From: Streptomyces pactum
Lineage (GTDB): Bacteria > Actinomycetota > Actinomycetes > Streptomycetales > Streptomycetaceae
Length of the DNA stretch: 64,000 bases
Assembly (NCBI RefSeq): GCF_016031615.1
Contig: NZ_JACYXC010000001.1
Coordinates: forward strand, 1,922,001-1,986,000
Direction: 5' to 3'
Position 1 is the first letter of the stretch; each line of letters begins with the position of its first letter. A program made the translations under genes and the position numbers. Shown here one piece after another: positions 60,642 to 64,000 of this stretch. The notes under the pieces are model-generated. The model was not told the origin of the DNA, did no database searches, and saw only the letters and a list, made by a program, of their open reading frames with translations.

Positions 60642-61430
60642 TCATGGCTGCTGGAACCCGGCGTCGCGCAGGATGCGCTGCGCCTCGGGCCCGCGCAGCC
60701 AGGCCACGAAGTCCGCCGCCTCCTTCGCGTGCGGCGCCTCCTTGAGCGCGGCGGCCGGGTAGGAGGCGATGGCGTTCCGCTCGTCGGGGATGGCCACCGC
60801 GTCCACCTTCCCGGGCTCGGCCGCGGCGTCGGTGGCGTACACCAGGCCGGCGTCGGCCTCGCCGAGGGCGACCTTGGAGAGCACCGCGCGCACGTTCGGC
60901 TCCTCGGAGACCGGCCGGACGGTGAGCTTGGCGGCGTCGAGGACGCGCGCGCTGTACCGGCCGGCCGGGACCTGGGGCGCGGCGAGCACCACCTTCAGCT
61001 TCCGGTCGGCCAGGTCCTCCAGGGCGTCCACCCGGTGCGGATTGCCCTCCTCGACCGCGATCACCAGGCGGTTCCTGGCGATGACGGCGGGGGTACGGGT
61101 GTCGGCGCGCAGCCCGTCCATGGTGGCGGTGTCGGCGGTCACCAGCACGTCCGCGCCGATGCCCTGCCGGACCTGGGCGGCCAGCTCCTGCGAGCCGGCG
61201 AAGGAGAAGGTCACGGTGGTGTCCGGGTGGCTGTCCCGGTAGGCCCGCCCGGCGGTTTCGAAGACATCGGTGAGCGAGGCGGCGGCGAGCACCGTCAGCT
61301 CCACCCGGTTCCCGCCGTCCGCGTCCCCGTCCTTCCCGCCGTCGTCACCACCGCAGGCGGTCAGCGGGACGAGCAGCGCGGCGGCCAGCAGCGCGACCAG
61401 GGCGCGCCGGCGGCGGACGGTTCGGGGCAT
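60642..61430 (-). CDS. modA: Molybdate-binding lipoprotein
   Basis: 262 residues from ATG 61430 (GAGGA upstream). The lipoprotein signal has RRRRALVALLAAALL and lipobox LTAC. The mature part begins with LTVLAAASLTDVFETAG, the hallmark of ModA, and carries FSFAGSQELAAQVRQG and GADVLVTAD for oxyanion binding, then GEADAGLVYATDA and a C-terminal FVAWLRGPEAQRILRDAGF. It captures molybdate or tungstate outside the cell for the ModBC importer encoded downstream, 298 bases away. That 298-base gap is GC-rich with no gene. Confidence 0.93.
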   Translation of the reverse strand: MPRTVRRRRALVALLAAALLVPLTACGGDDGGKDGDADGGNRVELTVLAAASLTDVFETAGRAYRDSHPDTTVTFSFAGSQELAAQVRQGIGADVLVTADTATMDGLRADTRTPAVIARNRLVIAVEEGNPHRVDALEDLADRKLKVVLAAPQVPAGRYSARVLDAAKLTVRPVSEEPNVRAVLSKVALGEADAGLVYATDAAAEPGKVDAVAIPDERNAIASYPAAALKEAPHAKEAADFVAWLRGPEAQRILRDAGFQQP

Positions 61431-61903
61431 GGGAGTCCTCCTCGGGTACGGGTACGTGCGCGGGGGTACAGGGGTGCCGGGTACGGGTCGGGGGGCGCCC
61501 CCCGGAACGCGGCGACGGCAGCGCCCGGCGGCGCGGAACGACGGACCGCCGGAACGCCCCGGGCGGACGCGGCACCGGCGGCGCCCCCGGGCCCACCGGA
61601 CAGGACCGGCCCGCGCCCCGGGCCCACCGGACACCGACCGGCCCGCACCCGTCACCCGGAACGGCACCGGCACGGCGCCACCGGGGGCGCGCACCCGCGG
61701 GGCCGCGGGCCGTCCCGCCGGCCGGAACCGGCAGCCCGGCCGCACCGTCACGGCGGCACCCGCAGCGCGGCAAGCCGTCCCGGCACCCGGGCCGGCACGG
61801 CGGCATCCGGCGCCGGGACCTCCCGCGGTCGCGGCGGCCCTGCCGGCGTGGCGGCCGGCGGGAGCGCCCGGGCCTGATGCGGCGGCGGTGGCCGCACGGG
61901 GCG
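61431..61903. other. Gene-free GC-rich region between the TOBE regulator and modA
   Basis: About 470 bases with no recognisable gene. Open frames are present in several phases but are Pro/Arg/Gly low complexity. The modA promoter should lie in its left part (towards 61431). I see no clear molybdate-regulator palindrome. Confidence 0.45.
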
Positions 61904-62305
61904 TCAGACGCGGTCGATGTGCACGCTGGTGGCCTTCACCCGGGCGGTGGCCTCCATACCGACCTCCAGCCCGAGGTCCTCGACCGCTTCCCGGGTGAGC
62001 AGCGACACCAGCCGGTGCGGCCCGGCCTGGATCTCCACCTGGGCCGCCACATCGCCGAGCCGGACGGCGGTGACGATGCCGGGGAACGCGTTCCGCACCG
62101 AGGTGCGGGGCTCCTCCCCGTCCTCGTCCACGGCACCGGACCGGGCCAGCGCCACCGAGAAGGCGGCCAGGTCACGGCCGTCGATGAGGCGCCGGCCGGA
62201 CTCGTCGCGGTGGGTCGCGATCCGCCCGGCGTCGGCCCACCGGCGGGCGGTGTCCGGGCTGACGCCCAGCAGCCGCGCCGCCTGACCGATCGTGTATTGC
62301 TGCAT
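61904..62305 (-). CDS. MerR-like HTH plus TOBE-domain molybdate-responsive protein
   Basis: 133 residues from ATG 62305. An N-terminal helix-turn-helix of the excisionase/MerR type (YTIGQAARLLGVSPDTARRW, then HRDESGRRLIDGRDLAAF) is followed by a molybdate-binding TOBE domain (RNAFPGIVTAVRLGDVAAQV, VGMEATARVKATSVHIDRV). This pairing is common upstream of molybdate transport genes in actinobacteria. It probably senses intracellular oxyanion and controls the operon that follows. No ribosome site precedes the ATG; the predicted promoter places the transcript start at or beside it. Confidence 0.88.
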   Translation of the reverse strand: MQQYTIGQAARLLGVSPDTARRWADAGRIATHRDESGRRLIDGRDLAAFSVALARSGAVDEDGEEPRTSVRNAFPGIVTAVRLGDVAAQVEIQAGPHRLVSLLTREAVEDLGLEVGMEATARVKATSVHIDRV

Positions 62306-62312
62306 GTGCGGC

Positions 62313-62342
62313 ACAGTAGGCGGGAACACCTCGCAGCTACAA
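62313..62342 (-). promoter_or_regulatory. Predicted promoter giving a leaderless mRNA for the HTH-TOBE gene
   Basis: On the minus strand TTGTAG (62337-62342), an 18-base spacer and TACTGT (62313-62318) are followed by only 7 bases before the ATG. No Shine-Dalgarno is present. Confidence 0.5.
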
Positions 62343-62513
62343 CCTCAGCTGACTTTTTTCATGGCAAACGCCAACCCGCTCGGATGAACGTACGAACCCC
62401 CTGCCCCCCGGCCGCCACCGGCCGTGCCCGCGACCCCACCCCCCTGACGCCCGCAGCGCCGGCGGCCCGCGCGGGCCCCACGGGCGGAGGGCCGGAACCG
62501 GCCCCGGACACGA

Positions 62514-62543
62514 CGAAGGCCCCCGCCGGGGCGGGGGCCTTCG
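62514..62543 (-). terminator. Strong hairpin downstream of the CAT tRNA
   Basis: Perfect 14-base arms (62514-62527 and 62530-62543) around a 2-base centre, of the GAAGGCCCCCGC type. It lies just 3' of the tRNA on the minus strand and could act in both directions. Confidence 0.75.
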
Positions 62544-62587
62544 CGATGGTGACGCGGGTCATGTCAGGTGCGGTGACGCGACCCGGG

Positions 62588-62661
62588 TGGGGCGGGTGGG
62601 ACTCGAACCCACGACCGACGGATTATGAGTCCGCTGCTCTAACCGGCTGAGCTACCGCCCC
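62588..62661 (-). tRNA. tRNA with CAT anticodon (tRNA-Met, or tRNA-Ile2)
   Basis: 74 bases, complete cloverleaf: acceptor GGGGCGG/CCGCCCC, D-arm GCTCAG...GAGC, anticodon stem-loop CGGA-CTCATAA-TCCG, T-arm GTGGG-TTCGAGT-CCCAC. CCA is not encoded. The CAT anticodon could be elongator Met or, after lysidine modification, Ile. It does not look like the initiator, because the first acceptor pair G-C is intact. Confidence 0.93.
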
Positions 62662-62815
62662 GAAACGGCGCGTCGCGTACATCTGTACGCGCCGTCTGCC
62701 GCAGCATAGCCGCTCATACGATCTGCTGCCCCGGCGGGCGGCAGTCATCCGGCATGCTCGCCTTCAAGGACTTCGATCATCGCGATCCGGTTCCCGGCGG
62801 CGCCCGGGAAAATGA

Positions 62816-62841
62816 AAAAGGACCCCGGACGGGGTCCTTTT
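62816..62841 (-). terminator. Rho-independent terminator after the tRNA-Asn pair
   Basis: Minus-strand stem AAAAGGACCCC/GGGGTCCTTTT with a 4-base loop, followed by T residues. It lies 8 bases beyond the 3' end of the first tRNA-Asn. Confidence 0.85.
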
Positions 62842-62848
62842 CCCTCTG

Positions 62849-62921
62849 CTCCCCCGACTGGACTCGAACCAGTAACCCTCCGGTTAACAGCCGAATGCTC
62901 TGCCAATTGAGCTACAGGGGA
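62849..62921 (-). tRNA. tRNA-Asn (GTT), copy 1
   Basis: 73 bases. Acceptor TCCCCTG/CGGGGGA, D-arm GCTCAATTGGCAGAGC, anticodon loop CTGTTAA, T-arm ACTGG-TTCGAGT-CCAGT. Its anticodon stem (TTCGG/CCGGA) has one T-G pair, unlike copy 2. Confidence 0.95.
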
Positions 62922-62926
62922 CCGAG

Positions 62927-62999
62927 CTCCCCCGACTGGACTCGAACCAGTAACCTGCCGGTTAACAGCCGGCTGCTCTGCCAATTGAGCTACAGGGGA
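62927..62999 (-). tRNA. tRNA-Asn (GTT), copy 2
   Basis: 73 bases, in tandem with copy 1 (5-base gap), probably one transcript. It has the same acceptor, D- and T-arms; the anticodon stem GCCGG/CCGGC is perfectly paired. Confidence 0.95.
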
Positions 63000-63212
63000 T
63001 TGCTCCGTGTGCCTCGAATGCGCCCCTCTCCGGTCCCCCGGACGGCGCGCGCTCGCTGCGACACATACATTAGCGCAAGCAGGGGGGTGCTCCGCCAATC
63101 GGTATGCCACCGGTGACCCGCGCGTCGCCGGCGGGTGAACCCCGGCCGCGCGGGGTAGGCGGAGCGCGGTCCCCCAGAGGTACCCCAGGTGTGGTCTAGG
63201 GAAGGCAGAGCG

Positions 63213-63500
63213 ATGCGCTACCGACTGACGTTCATGACCGGTGTGGCTGTGGGATACGTCCTCGGCGCGCGAGCCGGACGCGAGCGGTACGAACAGCTGT
63301 GCAAGAAGTTCCAGCGGTTCACCGAGAACCCGGCGGTGCGCAACACCGCGGAGGCCGCCGCGCTCGGCGGCCGCAAGGCCGCCACCAAGGCGTTCGGCAA
63401 GGTGGAGGAGCGGCTGCCGGACTCGGTGTCGGACCGGGTGCACTCGATGCGCGGGCAGCGCGGCGGGACGGACGACGGCTGGGGCACCTCCAACACCTGA
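63213..63500 (+). CDS. YtxH-like small protein
   Basis: 95 residues from ATG 63213 (GGAAGG upstream; an in-frame start at 63189 is less likely). An N-terminal hydrophobic, glycine-rich helix (RYRLTFMTGVAVGYVLGARAG) is followed by a basic amphipathic helix (RERYEQLCKKFQRF, AALGGRKAATKAFGKVEERL), the pattern of YtxH-type proteins that are common and uncharacterised in Streptomyces. It lies just ahead of the xylulokinase gene, with 43 bases between them. Function unknown. Confidence 0.8.
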   Translation: MRYRLTFMTGVAVGYVLGARAGRERYEQLCKKFQRFTENPAVRNTAEAAALGGRKAATKAFGKVEERLPDSVSDRVHSMRGQRGGTDDGWGTSNT

Positions 63501-63543
63501 CCTGCCCCTCGCCACCGCCCTCGATAGGGCATCATCGTGGACC

Positions 63544-64000
63544 ATGGGCATAGTCGCCGGATTGGACAGTTCGTCCGAGAGCACGCGCATCGTCGTCTGC
63601 GACACGGACACGGGCGCGGTACTCAGGCACGGGTACGCCCCGCACCCCATGACTGGCAGCGATGTGGACCCGCAGGCGTGGCTGCTGTCGCTGGGCGAGG
63701 CCGCCGAGGGCGGCCTGCTGGAGGGCGTGGAGGCCATCGGCGTGTCCGCGCAGCAGCACGGCCTGCTCGCCCTGGACGCGGGTGGTGTGACGGTACGCCC
63801 CGCCATGATCGGCAACGACCGCCGGGCGCAGGCCGCGGCGGCCGACCTGATCGACGCGCTGGGCGGGCGCGGCGCGTGGGCGCAGGCCGTCGGCGCGGTC
63901 CCGCAGCCCGGGCTGGCGGTGGCGAAGCTGCGCTGGCTGGCCCGGAGCGAGCCGGAGTCGGCACGGCGGGTGGCGGAGCTGCTCCAGCCGCACGACTGGC
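63544..64000 (+). CDS. xylB: Xylulokinase, N-terminal part (runs off right edge)
   Basis: 152 codons from ATG 63544 with the frame open at the window end. The FGGY-kinase phosphate-binding loop is at the start (IVAGLDSSSESTRIVVCD), followed by VEAIGVSAQQHGLLALD and PAMIGNDRRAQAAAADL, which match the xylulose-binding half of XylB (QQHG and W/G-N-D-x-R). It phosphorylates D-xylulose with ATP in pentose catabolism. Only about a third of the ~480-residue protein is in view. Confidence 0.88.
   Translation, partial: MGIVAGLDSSSESTRIVVCDTDTGAVLRHGYAPHPMTGSDVDPQAWLLSLGEAAEGGLLEGVEAIGVSAQQHGLLALDAGGVTVRPAMIGNDRRAQAAAADLIDALGGRGAWAQAVGAVPQPGLAVAKLRWLARSEPESARRVAELLQPHDW

Overview
The window is very GC-rich DNA from a Streptomyces or close relative. 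The support is codon use with G/C in almost every third position, a chaplin gene, the DUF3068/AftD-like cell-envelope locus, GTG/TTG starts, stop-start overlaps (ATGA, GTGA) and a large modular PKS/NRPS cluster.

Left part (1-13589): a partial PucR-like regulator and a small membrane protein run leftward. A rightward, translationally coupled set diverges from them: DUF3068 protein, GT4 glycosyltransferase, methyltransferase, giant AftD-like arabinofuranosyltransferase, stand-alone condensation-type acyltransferase, second methyltransferase, DMT-type membrane protein and Trm112-like protein. Together these look like assembly and decoration of an arabinose-containing envelope glycolipid or polymer.

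Middle part (about 13590-52273): a hybrid PKS/NRPS cluster. In gene order it encodes FAAL-ACP-KS-AT-DH-ER-KR-ACP, KS-AT-KR-ACP, C-A(Ser)-PCP, KS-AT-KR-DH-PCP, and C-A(Gly)-N-methyltransferase-PCP-C-A(aromatic-like code)-PCP-C. These are followed by a type II thioesterase, methylmalonyl-CoA epimerase, KASIII, ACP and KASII. Read colinearly this gives a 2,4-dimethyl-3-hydroxy fatty acyl chain, then Ser plus malonate (4-amino-2,4-pentadienoate, APDA), sarcosine and a third amino acid. That is the architecture of the rakicidin/vinylamycin family of APDA lipodepsipeptides. The third adenylation domain does not carry an Asn code, so the product is probably a new member. No cluster regulator, exporter or oxygenase is visible in the window.

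Right part (52274-64000): a 1.4-kb gene-free repeat-rich border, then OsmC, thioredoxin/histidine phosphatase, a frameshifted S8 protease, a chaplin with a His/Lys-rich insert, a molybdate ABC system (modA, modB, modC) with a MerR-like/TOBE regulator, one CAT tRNA and two Asn tRNAs, a small YtxH-like protein and the start of a xylulokinase.

Several genes are broken by one-base shifts inside C/G homopolymers: the big NRPS, the S8 protease, the modB-modC junction, and probably a methyltransferase. This looks more like sequence error than biology, but it affects how the genes should be read.
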